A stretch of 64,000 nt of DNA from Pseudomaricurvus alkylphenolicus (GTDB taxonomy: Bacteria; Pseudomonadota; Gammaproteobacteria; Pseudomonadales; Cellvibrionaceae): positions 328,483 to 392,482 of the forward strand of contig NZ_JAAQPI010000007.1 in NCBI RefSeq assembly GCF_011683955.1, given 5' to 3'. Below the pieces are notes generated by a model that was not told the origin of the DNA, ran no database searches, and was given only the letters and a program-made list of their open reading frames with translations. Shown piece by piece: positions 34,691 to 44,757 of this stretch. The number at the start of each line of letters is the position of its first letter. Within the stretch, counting starts at the first letter, position 1. A program made the position numbers and the translations under genes.

Positions 34691-35488
34691 TTATTCGTCG
34701 CCGTCGATGAAGTCCCCAAAGCCGCCCAGCACAGAGCCTTCGCCTTTGCGCTCACCGCCGGCGCGTGGAGCGTGGGCAAGGATATTATTGGCCAGACGCG
34801 AGAACGGCAGACTCTGGAGCCAGACCGTGCCGGTACCGGACAGTCGAGTCAGGAAGATACCTTCGCCACCGAAGATCATACTCTTCAGGCCACCCGCACG
34901 CTGGATATCGCAGTCGATGCCGCCGGTATATGCCACCAGACAACCGGTGTCCACCAACAGGTCTTCGCCGTTGAGTTCTTTCTTGATGATGCAGCCGCCA
35001 GCGTGAACAAAGGCCATATCATCGCCTTCGATTTTTTGCAGGATAAAGCCTTCGCCACCAAAAAAACCGGAACCGATTTTGGCATTCAGATGAATACCAA
35101 TTTGGGTGCCGAGGGAGGCGCACAGGAAAGAATCTTTCTGGCAGATCACCATGCCGTCATATTGATCCATGTGCAGAGGAATAATCTTACCGGAGTATGG
35201 CGCAGCGAAAGACACACGCTTCTTGCCGGCGCCTTCGTTGGTAAAGTGGGTCATAAAGATCGACTCACCGGTCAGTACACGTTTGCCCACGCTGAGCAGC
35301 TTGCCCATGATGCCGGAGCTGGCCGCAGAGCCATCGCCCATCTTGGCCTCGAACTTAATGGAGGAATCCATATAGTTCATCATGCCCGCTTCGGCCACCA
35401 CGGTCTCACCTGGGTCCAGTTCGACCTCCACCATCTGGATGTCGTCACCAAAAATTTCGTAATCTATTTCGTGGCACGTTTTGCTCAT
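34691..35488 (-). CDS. TIGR00266/AIM24 family protein
   Basis: Encodes 265 aa. Beta-rich, with repeated GGEGF/GGEG segments ([22 protein letters not shown] in parts, [23 protein letters not shown]). The first residues are [24 protein letters not shown]. This is the AIM24-like family of TIGR00266; function unknown, some homologues associate with envelope or tellurium-stress genes. Start chosen at ATG 35488 (GGAGACGACG upstream); a longer frame reaches 35572. Stands alone. Confidence 0.85.
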   Translation of the reverse strand: MSKTCHEIDYEIFGDDIQMVEVELDPGETVVAEAGMMNYMDSSIKFEAKMGDGSAASSGIMGKLLSVGKRVLTGESIFMTHFTNEGAGKKRVSFAAPYSGKIIPLHMDQYDGMVICQKDSFLCASLGTQIGIHLNAKIGSGFFGGEGFILQKIEGDDMAFVHAGGCIIKKELNGEDLLVDTGCLVAYTGGIDCDIQRAGGLKSMIFGGEGIFLTRLSGTGTVWLQSLPFSRLANNILAHAPRAGGERKGEGSVLGGFGDFIDGDE

Positions 35489-35619
35489 CGTCGTCTCCTG
35501 TAAATTCGATGGAAGTCCATGTGCTTTAGTGGTGCTATGAATAACACTAAAGCTCGGTGAATGAAAACCCAATTAGCGTTATAGCCAACCTTTTCACACC
35601 CCGGTTCAGTTTAAAACGA

Positions 35620-35912
35620 TCATCCCCCGGCAATAGCGCCGACAATCAATAGCGGCTCCGCACCCTCGGCAATATTGCTGGGTAATTGCTGGTCGGGTGA
35701 CTGATGGGACCAGTCTTCGCCATTGGCGAAAAATCTCACCATCGGCCGTCGCTGTTGCGTGACATGGTCGCGAACGGTGCCGGCCAGCATCGGGTAACAC
35801 TGCTCCAAGCGATCGAGAATTCTGGCCAGAGTAACCGGCGCCGGCACATCGAGTTGCACCTCGGCGTCTGTATGAGCCAACAGCTGCAGGCCCTGTGGCA
35901 GAACCACGCGAA

Positions 35913-35916
<4 letters not shown>
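35620..35916 (-). CDS. MoaD/ThiS-like ubiquitin-fold protein
   Basis: Encodes 98 aa. Beta-grasp fold [17 protein letters not shown]...[16 protein letters not shown] and ends in a C-terminal AIAGG, the di-Gly that MoaD/ThiS proteins use for adenylation and sulfur transfer. No moaE or adenylating enzyme is in the window. It overlaps the BNR gene by four bases (35913-35916), and this pairing of a MoaD-like protein with a BNR-repeat protein is widespread in bacteria, but its function is unknown. Confidence 0.85.
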
Positions 35917-37142
<1,226 letters not shown>

Positions 37143-37232
37143 TGCTGCCTCCCTTTTCCTTGAGTGGTATTGCCGAACCCCAAGTGTAGTTCACCCGGAA
37201 CTGTCTGCGGCGCCAACTCTGATATGGGAGGA

Positions 37233-38204
37233 TTAGGCGCGCGTGCCGTGAAAATGATGGCGATAGATCCCTGGCGTCACTCCCAGGGTTTTCAGAAATA
37301 CCCGGCGCAACCGCTCTTCGCGACCAAAGCCGGCGCTGACGGAAATCGCCTCGGAGCTCATCTGGGTGGACTCCAGCAGTTCACGTGCCCGCTCCAGCCG
37401 TAATCTCTCCAAGAATCGCGCCGGAGTCATGCCGGTTACGTGGTTAAATTGACGGGCGAAATGACGCGGGCTCATGCAGCAGAACGCCGCCATATCCTCC
37501 ACCGACGCCGGGCGCTGTAAATCGCTCAGCAGCCAATCGTGCAGCGCACTGAAATCCGACCCGGCCCGCTGGCGCAATTCCAAAGGCGCACTGAATTGTG
37601 ACTGACTACCGGGCCGACGCAGGTACAACACCAGATCGCGCGCCACTTCCAGCGCCAACTCCGCACCGTAGTCCTGCTCCACCAGCGCCAACGCAAGATC
37701 AATTCCGGCGGTCACCCCGGCACTGGTGCTGATGGAGCCGTCCTGAAGATAGATGGCGTCGGGGTGTACATTGAGGTCTGGATACTCCCGACCCAGCTGT
37801 TCCGTAAAACGCCAGTGAGTCGTGCATTGCCTGCCGTCCAGCAGCCCCGCTTCCGCCAGTAAAAAGGCGCCGGTGCAGACAGACGCCAAGCGCGAGGATC
37901 GCCCGGCACGCTCTTCCAACCGCTTGATCAGTGCCGCATCCCTGCGGGCAGAATCAAAACCCAAACCTCCGGCGACCATCAGATAGTCACTGCCATCGCC
38001 ATCGCCCAGTTGTCGATGGGCATCCAGCGCGACGCCGGAGGAAGTCCTGACCAACCCTTTATTTGCAGCCGACAAAACCAACTGATAGGCACCGCCCTTG
38101 CCCTGGCTGCCGTGCACAATATTCGCGGCCGCAAACACATCCATCGGCCCGATAACATCCAACGCAGCGGCTTGGGGATAGATCAGCATTTCAACGGTCA
38201 GCAT
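37233..38204 (-). CDS. GlxA-like AraC family regulator with DJ-1/PfpI domain
   Basis: Encodes 323 aa. N-terminal DJ-1/PfpI domain (about 1-190) has SVCTGAFLLAEAGLL (nucleophile-elbow Cys) and CTTHW. The C-terminal AraC domain (about 215-320) has VEDMAAFCCMSPRHFARQFN and FGREERLRRVFLKTLGVTPG (parts). The family includes GlxA/FtrA-type regulators. It lies 40 bases downstream of the DJ-1 gene at 38245 on the same strand; the two are probably one operon, with the shorter protein sharing the sensor domain. Confidence 0.88.
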   Translation of the reverse strand: MLTVEMLIYPQAAALDVIGPMDVFAAANIVHGSQGKGGAYQLVLSAANKGLVRTSSGVALDAHRQLGDGDGSDYLMVAGGLGFDSARRDAALIKRLEERAGRSSRLASVCTGAFLLAEAGLLDGRQCTTHWRFTEQLGREYPDLNVHPDAIYLQDGSISTSAGVTAGIDLALALVEQDYGAELALEVARDLVLYLRRPGSQSQFSAPLELRQRAGSDFSALHDWLLSDLQRPASVEDMAAFCCMSPRHFARQFNHVTGMTPARFLERLRLERARELLESTQMSSEAISVSAGFGREERLRRVFLKTLGVTPGIYRHHFHGTRA

Positions 38205-38244
38205 GGGCTCCTCGCGAATTTAGGCGTCGGTAATAAGCTTTAGT

Positions 38245-38838
38245 TTATACCTCAGCCAAGTATGGGGGCGCAGGCTCGTATTGCAGCAGTTTTCGTACCT
38301 GGCGGGAATGGTCGGGGTTGTGCAGCTGGCCCAGCAACCACAACGCCATATCAATACCGGCTGAGACGCCCTGGGAGGTGACCATATTACCGTCACGGAC
38401 GTACCGCATTTCCGGCAGCACCTCAACGCTCTCATCCTTGGAAAGTTCGTCAATCAACATCCAGTGGGTGGTGGCTTTTTTGTCCTGCAGCAATCCCGCT
38501 TTTTGCAGAATCAGGCTGCCGGTACATACGGCGGTTACATATTGCACTTGAGCAGCCACAGTCTGCACCCAATCGATGGCACGCGAGCTGGAAAGCGCTG
38601 CTTGCAGTTCGTTAGCACCGGGGACCAAGAGAATATCCAGCGTGGGGTGATCGTCAAACGTAAATTGAGGAATCACCTGCATGCCATTGGCGCAGGTGAT
38701 GGGCTCGTCGGTTTCGGCGATCGTGACAACCTGACCCGCGTTAAGCACATGGCGGGACAAATCGAAAGCCTCGTAAGGCCCTACAAAATCCAGGGAGGCA
38801 ACGCCCTGATAAAGATAAATGCCGTAGGTGTAATTCAT
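38245..38838 (-). CDS. DJ-1/PfpI family protein, isonitrile hydratase-like
   Basis: Encodes 197 aa, single DJ-1/PfpI domain. The catalytic-elbow sequence VTAVCTGSLILQKAGLL (Cys near 105) and ATTHW closely match the isonitrile hydratase (InhA) group. Whether it hydrates isonitriles is unknown. It precedes the GlxA-like regulator by 40 bases on the same strand, and the shared DJ-1 domain points to a common ligand. Confidence 0.8.
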   Translation of the reverse strand: MNYTYGIYLYQGVASLDFVGPYEAFDLSRHVLNAGQVVTIAETDEPITCANGMQVIPQFTFDDHPTLDILLVPGANELQAALSSSRAIDWVQTVAAQVQYVTAVCTGSLILQKAGLLQDKKATTHWMLIDELSKDESVEVLPEMRYVRDGNMVTSQGVSAGIDMALWLLGQLHNPDHSRQVRKLLQYEPAPPYLAEV

Positions 38839-39178
38839 AGCGGTGGTGCTCCTAATGATTTCAACATCGAGGGTTAAACACTGCGCTTATGGCTAAGCTC
38901 AGCGATACCTTATGAAAACCATTGCGTGGCAGCCATGACATAATACCAGCAAATCCTGCCATTAGAACACCAACGTTAAAACCAGTAGGGCTGACTGGAA
39001 CAGATATTGGCAGAATAGGGATGAAATCATCCACCAGAGTTGGGCTCGCAGGCTTCAACCCGGCAGCTCTTGGCGATATATCTTCAGCAATTGATGGTAA
39101 ATGTCACCCAGCGGACAGTTCGATACTTGCCCGACGAGATAGAGTATGGTTTTACTCACACGGCCACAGGAATCCCGT
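38839..39178. other. Spacer upstream of the ThDP enzyme gene
   Basis: No supported gene. A minus-strand frame (38861-39058) encodes a Pro- and Gly-rich peptide with one hydrophobic segment, SPTGFNVGVLMAGFAGIMSW, that recalls a C-terminal sorting tail, but there is no upstream partner. The plus-strand start of the ThDP enzyme is at 39179. Confidence 0.45.
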
Positions 39179-40714
39179 ATGAACGGTGCAGAAGCCCTAC
39201 TCCAAACCTTAATCGACAGTGACGTCGAGGTCTGTTTCGCCAACCCCGGCACCTCGGAAATGCAGCTGGTGGCAGCGATCGATAAGATCCCCGGCATGCG
39301 CCCCATTCTGGGCCTGTTCGAGGGCGTGGTCACCGGTGCCGCTGACGGCTATGGCCGTATGGCCGATAAACCCGCCGCCACTCTGCTGCACTTGGGCTCC
39401 GGTTTTTCCAACGGTATGGCCAATCTGCACAATGCCAAACGCGCGTTTACCCCCATAGTGAATATCGTAGGTGACCACGCCAGCTATCACCTGGAGTTGG
39501 ATGCTCCGCTCACCTCTGACGTGCCTGGACATGCCGCCCTGGCCAGCGACTGGTATCGCATCAGCGATTCGGCAGAAACCATGGCACAGGATGGCGCGGA
39601 TGCCGTTGCCGCCTCGCTGGAAGGACGCTGTGCCAGCGTGATCGTACCCGCCAACTACGCCTGGACGGAGGGTGCGGAGCCTGTTGCACCCAAAGCGGCC
39701 TCCGAACGCCCAAAAGTGGCGGACGATCTGATCAGCCAGGCGGCCAACGCCCTGAAAAGCGGTGAAGCCAGTTGCTTGTTTCTGGGCGGCAAAGCGCTGC
39801 GGGAAGATGGCCTGAACGCCGCCGCCCGTATCGCCGCAGCCACTGGCGCACGGCTGATCAGTGAGGTTTTTCCAGCCCGCATCCAGCGAGGTCGTGGCCG
39901 CCCGAGCGTCGAGCGCCTGCCTTACCTGGGTGAGTTCGCAGCGGATGCTCTCAAGGATTTAAAACACATGGTGCTGGTCGGTGCCAAAGCGCCGGTTTCA
40001 TTTTTTGCCTACCCCGATAAGCCCGGCAGGCTCTGGCCTGAGCAGTGCAACCTGATCGAGTTGGCTAACCAACTACAAGATCAGGTTGGTGCATTGGAAG
40101 CCCTCGCCGATGCACTCGAAGCTCCCGCTGAAGTTGTGTTGGAGGACACTCCACTGCCGGAGATTCCAACAGGCCCCATGACCGCAGAAACCGTCGGAGC
40201 CGTAATCGCCAATCTGATGCCGGAAAACGCAGTCGTTTCTGACGAGTCCAACACCAGCGGCATTTTTTCCTACGGCTATTACGACGGTGCCGCGCCCCAC
40301 GATTGGATGACCCTGACCGGCGGCGCCATCGGCCAGGGCTTGCCGCTGGCGATGGGTGCTGCGGTTGCCTGCCCAAATCGCAAGGTCATTAATCTGCAGG
40401 CCGACGGCAGTGCCATGTACACCAATCAGGCGCTGTGGACCATGGTGCGGGAAGATCTCGACGTTTGCGTCGTCATCTATAACAACAGCAGCTACGCGAT
40501 TCTCGATCTTGAGCTGATGCGCGTGGGCGTTGAGAACCCTGGCGAACGAGCGCGTTCTATGCTGGACCTCTCCAACCCGTCGCTGGACTGGACCAAACTC
40601 GCCGAAGGTATGGGCGTGCCCGCTACCCGAGCCTCCAGTACCGAAGAGTTTAAAGCTCAATTTGAAGAAGCCATGGCGAATAAAGGGCCCCGCCTGATCG
40701 AGGTGATGCTCTAA
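39179..40714 (+). CDS. Thiamine-diphosphate-dependent enzyme, acetolactate synthase/decarboxylase-like
   Basis: Encodes 511 aa in three ThDP domains. The N-terminal pyrimidine-binding part has FANPGTSEMQL with the activating Glu, and the C-terminal pyrophosphate part has QADGSAMYTNQALW followed by YNNSSYAIL; the usual GDG reads ADG here. Middle: SNGMANLHNAKRAFTPIVNIVGDHASYH (in parts). It belongs to the uncharacterised acetolactate-synthase-like group seen in marine gammaproteobacteria. No ilvN subunit or other isoleucine genes are near. Start at ATG 39179 with AGGA upstream. Substrate unknown. Confidence 0.85.
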   Translation: MNGAEALLQTLIDSDVEVCFANPGTSEMQLVAAIDKIPGMRPILGLFEGVVTGAADGYGRMADKPAATLLHLGSGFSNGMANLHNAKRAFTPIVNIVGDHASYHLELDAPLTSDVPGHAALASDWYRISDSAETMAQDGADAVAASLEGRCASVIVPANYAWTEGAEPVAPKAASERPKVADDLISQAANALKSGEASCLFLGGKALREDGLNAAARIAAATGARLISEVFPARIQRGRGRPSVERLPYLGEFAADALKDLKHMVLVGAKAPVSFFAYPDKPGRLWPEQCNLIELANQLQDQVGALEALADALEAPAEVVLEDTPLPEIPTGPMTAETVGAVIANLMPENAVVSDESNTSGIFSYGYYDGAAPHDWMTLTGGAIGQGLPLAMGAAVACPNRKVINLQADGSAMYTNQALWTMVREDLDVCVVIYNNSSYAILDLELMRVGVENPGERARSMLDLSNPSLDWTKLAEGMGVPATRASSTEEFKAQFEEAMANKGPRLIEVML

Positions 40715-41053
40715 GTTTCCCATATTCCAATGACAAACATCCACGGCAGTCATTCAACGACGCTGCCGTGGTTAATCAACTGTTCTTTTTGCAGCCGCGG
40801 CTGCGCATCCCCGCTGCAACAGATAGCATTTGTGGTTCTGTTTGAGCGCTTTAGCACTCGCGATCGCTACCACCTATCCTGGCTACAGAAAGCTCATAGC
40901 GCCCGGAAATAGCCCCGAAAAGCCACTAAAAACTGCGATTCTTGCCCTTTCGACACGGTTATCAGAAGTATTTACCAGCCTTGCTGAGTACAATTAGGGG
41001 TTGCAAACCCACAAACATGATGGTTGAATCAGGTTTCATAAAGCGAGGCAGAT
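40715..41053. other. Spacer with an intrinsic hairpin
   Basis: No gene found. A 9-bp perfect stem CCACGGCAG ... CTGCCGTGG (40741-40771) sits 26 bases after the ThDP-enzyme stop and could act as a weak terminator, but the following TTAATCAACTG is not a U-tract. The TetR start at 41054 has GCGAGGC nearby as its ribosome binding site. Confidence 0.5.
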
Positions 41054-41638
41054 ATGACAGCGACTCCCAAAACCAAACGGGGCGAAATGACACGCCAGAA
41101 GATTCTGGCGGCGGCACAAAAGGAAATTGGCACCAAGGGGTTTGCGCTGGCGTCGGTCAGTAGCATTACCGCCGCCGCAGGGGTTGGGCAGGGTACGTTT
41201 TATATTTACTTCAAGAGCAAAGAAGAAGTGTTGCGTGCACTGGTGATCCAGTTGGGTCGGGATGTGCGTCACAGCCTCACCGCAGCGACTGAACAAGCCA
41301 GTTCGCGGTTGGAGGCGGAACGCCAGGGTATCTCGGCGTTTTTGGACTTTGTTCGCGAGAACAAAGAAATGTACAAGGTGGTGCACGAGGCCCAGTTTGT
41401 GGACCCGGAAATCCACCGGCAGTACTACACCGACTTTGCCGAAGCCTATTGCGAACGGCTGAAAAAGGCCAGCTCCGATGGCGAGATCAAGAGCATCGAC
41501 CACGAAGCCTGCGCCTGGGCTTTGATGGGCATGAGTGAATTTTTGGGTATGCGCTACGGCTTTTGGGATGACTCCAAGTCGAGCAAGAAAATTGCCGACG
41601 CCGTATTTAATATGATTGAGACGGGATTGAAAAAATGA
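41054..41638 (+). CDS. TetR family regulator of the acyl-CoA operon
   Basis: Encodes 194 aa. N-terminal helix-turn-helix: TRQKILAAAQKEIGTKGFALASVSSI then AAGVGQGTFYIYFKSKEEVL (parts). The C-terminal ligand domain is typical of TetR sensors of acyl-CoA or hydrophobic acids. It is the first gene of a run of five: its stop overlaps the enoyl-CoA hydratase start by four bases (ATGA at 41635). The regulator and enzymes are therefore translated together, and the ligand may be a CoA thioester made by the operon. Confidence 0.92.
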   Translation: MTATPKTKRGEMTRQKILAAAQKEIGTKGFALASVSSITAAAGVGQGTFYIYFKSKEEVLRALVIQLGRDVRHSLTAATEQASSRLEAERQGISAFLDFVRENKEMYKVVHEAQFVDPEIHRQYYTDFAEAYCERLKKASSDGEIKSIDHEACAWALMGMSEFLGMRYGFWDDSKSSKKIADAVFNMIETGLKK

Positions 41639-42432
41639 CCGACGACGGGAGTGACTCGAGCAGCTTGGTCGAGTTCAGTGTTAACGCCGGCCAGGCAACC
41701 ATTACATTGAATCGGCCAGAACGCCATAACAGTCTCACTCCCGCATTGACGTCTGAACTGCTCGAGGCACTGAATCGAGCACAAGTGCTAGGCCAGGATC
41801 AGGATATTCACAGTGTTGTCCTTCGGGCTGAGGGCAGTAACTTTTCCACCGGCGGTGACGTTGCCGCGTTTTTGGAAGCCGGTACGGAACGCGCTGACTA
41901 TGCCAGACTGCTGGTGGGGCAGTTGAATCAAGCCATCCTGGCCATTCTGCACCTGTCGGTACCGGTCATCTGCCGCGTACAGGGCATTGTCACCGGCGGC
42001 TCACTGGGTTTTGTGCTGGCCAGCGATCTGGTGGTGGCGACCGATGAAACCTGGTTTGCTCCCTTTTACAGTGTTGTGGGCTTTGCTCCCGACGGTGGCT
42101 GGTCTGCTATTTTGCCGGATGTTATTGGCATCAACCGAACCCGGGAAATCCAGCTGCTGAACCGTAAAATCAGCGCCCAGCAAGCGCAAAGCTGGGGTTT
42201 GATTAACAGCGTCGTGCCACAAAATGGCCTGGATGATCAGGTACAACAATGGCAACACGAACTGGCGGGCAAGGTGCAAAGCTCTTTGGCGTGCACCAAA
42301 CAAACCTTGCGCACAGAAAACGATCTGGCGCAGATCGAAGCCCGCCTGGAGTTGGAGCGACAAACCTTTGTCGAACAAATTGTGAAACCCGAAGTTGAAC
42401 AGGGAATGCAACGGTTTTTAAATAGGAGCTGA
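41635..42432 (+). CDS. Enoyl-CoA hydratase/isomerase family protein
   Basis: Encodes 265 aa, crotonase fold. Oxyanion-hole segments are STGGDVAAF and GIVTGGSLGFVLASD. In the catalytic region the sequence is YSVVGFAPDGGWSAILP, with Asp in place of the usual hydratase Glu, as in PaaG/Eci-type isomerases, so isomerisation is more likely than hydration. It overlaps the TetR gene and is three bases from the acyl-CoA ligase. It probably acts on the CoA ester made by the next gene. Confidence 0.88.
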   Translation: MTDDGSDSSSLVEFSVNAGQATITLNRPERHNSLTPALTSELLEALNRAQVLGQDQDIHSVVLRAEGSNFSTGGDVAAFLEAGTERADYARLLVGQLNQAILAILHLSVPVICRVQGIVTGGSLGFVLASDLVVATDETWFAPFYSVVGFAPDGGWSAILPDVIGINRTREIQLLNRKISAQQAQSWGLINSVVPQNGLDDQVQQWQHELAGKVQSSLACTKQTLRTENDLAQIEARLELERQTFVEQIVKPEVEQGMQRFLNRS

Positions 42433-42435
42433 CCC

Positions 42436-43986
42436 ATGGTTACCCCCACCGCCACCACCGACAGCTACCCAATCGTGGATTTGCTGGCCAATCGCGCACG
42501 CCTGACGCCGGATAATATTGCCTTTGTTCTGGCCAATGGCCAGGGTGCCATCACGTATCAGGTGTTTAACGACAACATCAATCGCTGTGCCAACCTGCTG
42601 GCGGAACACCAGATTCAATCCGGCGATACTGTTGCCATTCTGTGCCACAACTGCGTAGAGTTTTTTGAACTGTTATTTGCCTGTGCCCGTGTGGGTGCCG
42701 TATTGGTTCCGCTGAATTGGCGCCAAACGGCCAGCGAACTACAGCCGATTGTTGTGGAAAGTGGTGCCCAGCTGCTGTTCGCCGACGCCAACACCACGGA
42801 ACTTGCCGCACAATTGCGCAAAGACTGCCCACAAATCAACTTACTGGCTCTGGACCCGGACACCGCGACAGCGCTCCAAGCCCCGCTCTACGAACAACTG
42901 AGGGATTATCAGGAGCCGACGTTTACCGAAGCCACCCGACAGCCCGGCGAACTCTGGTACCTGCTCTACACCTCCGGCACCACTGGCAAACCCAAAGCCG
43001 TGATACAGACCTTCGGCATGGCGCTGGCCAACTACGTCAATTCCAACCAGGCCATCGAACTGACTCCACGCGACACGACGTTGAACTTTTTGCCGTTGTT
43101 CCACACTGCGGGCATTAACCTCTATACACTGCCGATGCTGTTCGCCGGCGGTACCGTGATCCTGTTGCCAAAATTCGATGAAGATCGAGTGTGCGAACTG
43201 ATCAACGACGGCCGTATATCCGTATTTTTTGGCGTACCGGCTATCTATCGCGCACTGAGCCTGCATCCCCGTTTTCCTGAGTTGGAGTTATCCGCCGTGC
43301 GCTCCTGGGGCTGTGGCGGCGCGCCAATTCAAACCGAAATTCTGGAACACTTTGCCAAACACAACGCACGCATCTGCAACGGTTTTGGCATGACCGAAAC
43401 CGGCCCCATGACCTTTTTGATGGACCCGGACCGCGCTCTGGAAAAACTCGGTTCTATCGGTAAACCCCAGATACTCACCAGCGTAAAAATCGTTGATGAG
43501 AACGGCCAGAAAGTCCAACAGGGCGAAGCCGGCCAACTGCTATTAAAAGGCGCCAACATCACACCCGGCTACTGGAACAATCCGGAAGCAACCGCTCAGA
43601 CCTTCGACGGCGAAGGCTGGTTGTGCTCCGGCGACGTGGCCCGCCAGGATAAGGACGGTTACTTTTTTATCGTCGACCGCATCAAAGACATGTACATCTC
43701 CGGCGGGGAAAACGTCTACCCAGCAGAGGTGCAGGCCGTTATTGAACAACACGATACCGTACTCGAATCTGCAGTTATCGGCATACCCGATGATCGCTGG
43801 GGCGAAGTGGGCTGCGCCTTTGTGATCGCCAAGCCCGGGGCGGATGTCAACCTGGATCAATTGGCGCAACACTGCAAGGCCCACCTGGCCACCTACAAAG
43901 TGCCCAAGCGGTTTGTTGTGTGTGACGACTTCCCCCGCACCGCAGCGGGTAAAGTACAGAAGAATTTACTACGTGAACCTGCATGA
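42436..43986 (+). CDS. Acyl-CoA synthetase (AMP-forming, ANL superfamily)
   Basis: Encodes 516 aa. ANL motifs: LLYTSGTTGKPKAV (P-loop), NGFGMTETGPMTF, ISGGENVYPAEVQ, and the catalytic Lys near the end in PRTAAGKVQK. Substrate is a carboxylic acid activated to a CoA thioester; the pocket is not diagnostic. It is flanked by an isomerase upstream and two MaoC-like proteins downstream, as in fatty-acid-like or terpenoid degradation units. The gap to the preceding gene is three bases. Confidence 0.92.
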   Translation: MVTPTATTDSYPIVDLLANRARLTPDNIAFVLANGQGAITYQVFNDNINRCANLLAEHQIQSGDTVAILCHNCVEFFELLFACARVGAVLVPLNWRQTASELQPIVVESGAQLLFADANTTELAAQLRKDCPQINLLALDPDTATALQAPLYEQLRDYQEPTFTEATRQPGELWYLLYTSGTTGKPKAVIQTFGMALANYVNSNQAIELTPRDTTLNFLPLFHTAGINLYTLPMLFAGGTVILLPKFDEDRVCELINDGRISVFFGVPAIYRALSLHPRFPELELSAVRSWGCGGAPIQTEILEHFAKHNARICNGFGMTETGPMTFLMDPDRALEKLGSIGKPQILTSVKIVDENGQKVQQGEAGQLLLKGANITPGYWNNPEATAQTFDGEGWLCSGDVARQDKDGYFFIVDRIKDMYISGGENVYPAEVQAVIEQHDTVLESAVIGIPDDRWGEVGCAFVIAKPGADVNLDQLAQHCKAHLATYKVPKRFVVCDDFPRTAAGKVQKNLLREPA

Positions 43987-43996
43987 GGTACCCCCA

Positions 43997-44389
43997 ATGT
44001 CGCCAGAGCCGGTAGCCATTTCGCTGAACACCCATAAAACCTTCACCCAGGAAGAGTTTGACCTGTTCGCGAAAATCAGCGGGGACAACAACCCCATCCA
44101 CGTCGACCCGCAATACTCCGCCAACAGCCGATTTGGTCGCACCGTCTCCCACGGGATGTTGCTGTACAGCGTGATCTGGGGCCTGATCAAAAATCACTTC
44201 CCTACGGCACGGCAACAGCAACAATACCTGATGTTTCCCGCCCCCACCTACACCGACGAACCGATGACGGTGCAGCTCACCGGCACCCGATCGGGCAACC
44301 GCTGTGAAATAAAAGGCACCATGACGCGCGACCAGGACGGAGAAGTCACCTGCATTGCGGAAACCGTTATCGAATTGGAGGGGCAGTAA
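43997..44389 (+). CDS. MaoC-like (R)-specific hydratase
   Basis: Encodes 130 aa, hot-dog fold. The hydratase-2 motif is SGDNNPIHVDPQYSANSRFGRTVSHGM (quoted in parts: GDNNPIHVD), with catalytic Asp and His. Start chosen at ATG 43997, 10 bases after the ligase stop; a longer frame overlaps the ligase. It likely hydrates a 2-enoyl-CoA. It is followed two bases later by a second, shorter hot-dog protein, as in paired MaoC heterodimers. Confidence 0.88.
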   Translation: MSPEPVAISLNTHKTFTQEEFDLFAKISGDNNPIHVDPQYSANSRFGRTVSHGMLLYSVIWGLIKNHFPTARQQQQYLMFPAPTYTDEPMTVQLTGTRSGNRCEIKGTMTRDQDGEVTCIAETVIELEGQ

Positions 44390-44391
44390 AC

Positions 44392-44754
44392 ATGTTTAAC
44401 ATCGGCGACCGCGCAGAAACCGAACGACGCTTTTCCAAAGCCGACCTGGAAGACTTTGGCCGCCTGAGCGGCTTTGCTCCGGAAAACGGTCAAGTGCCGG
44501 AACCTCTGCTGGCGGGAATGATTTCCGACTTGCTAGGTACCACCTTGCCCGGCGAAGGCACCATGTACATGAAGCAGAAAACCGACTTCAAAGCTCGCGG
44601 CCAGGCCGACGAAACTGTCGTTGCCAGCGTTGAAATCACCCGGATTCGCGAAGATAAGCAGCTCATCAACCTCAAGACCCGGTGTTTAAATTCCCGAGGC
44701 GATGTGCTGTCGGAGGGTGAAGCACTGGTGATTCACCCTGGGGTTGGAAACTAG
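44392..44754 (+). CDS. Second MaoC-like hot-dog subunit, catalytic dyad not evident
   Basis: Encodes 120 aa. Hot-dog fold similar to the preceding MaoC protein (LSGFAPENGQVPEPLLAGMISDLLGTTLPG, parts), but the Asp-x4-His hydratase dyad is absent (ENGQVP instead). It may be the structural partner of a heterodimeric hydratase, as in actinobacterial ChsH1/ChsH2-type pairs, which is inference. It is the last gene of the operon and converges on the porin gene with a three-base gap. Confidence 0.8.
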   Translation: MFNIGDRAETERRFSKADLEDFGRLSGFAPENGQVPEPLLAGMISDLLGTTLPGEGTMYMKQKTDFKARGQADETVVASVEITRIREDKQLINLKTRCLNSRGDVLSEGEALVIHPGVGN

Positions 44755-44757
44755 ATC

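Noticed and set aside
34649..35503. Plus-strand 284-codon frame opposite the AIM24-like gene
   Set aside because: Shadow of the minus-strand gene, whose protein family is clear.
38861..39058. Minus-strand frame with a hydrophobic tail resembling a sorting signal
   Set aside because: No Pro-Glu-Pro motif, no signal peptide and no companion sortase-like gene; likely chance.
40730..40912. 60-codon frame after the ThDP enzyme
   Set aside because: Starts within a hairpin and has no ribosome binding site or domain.
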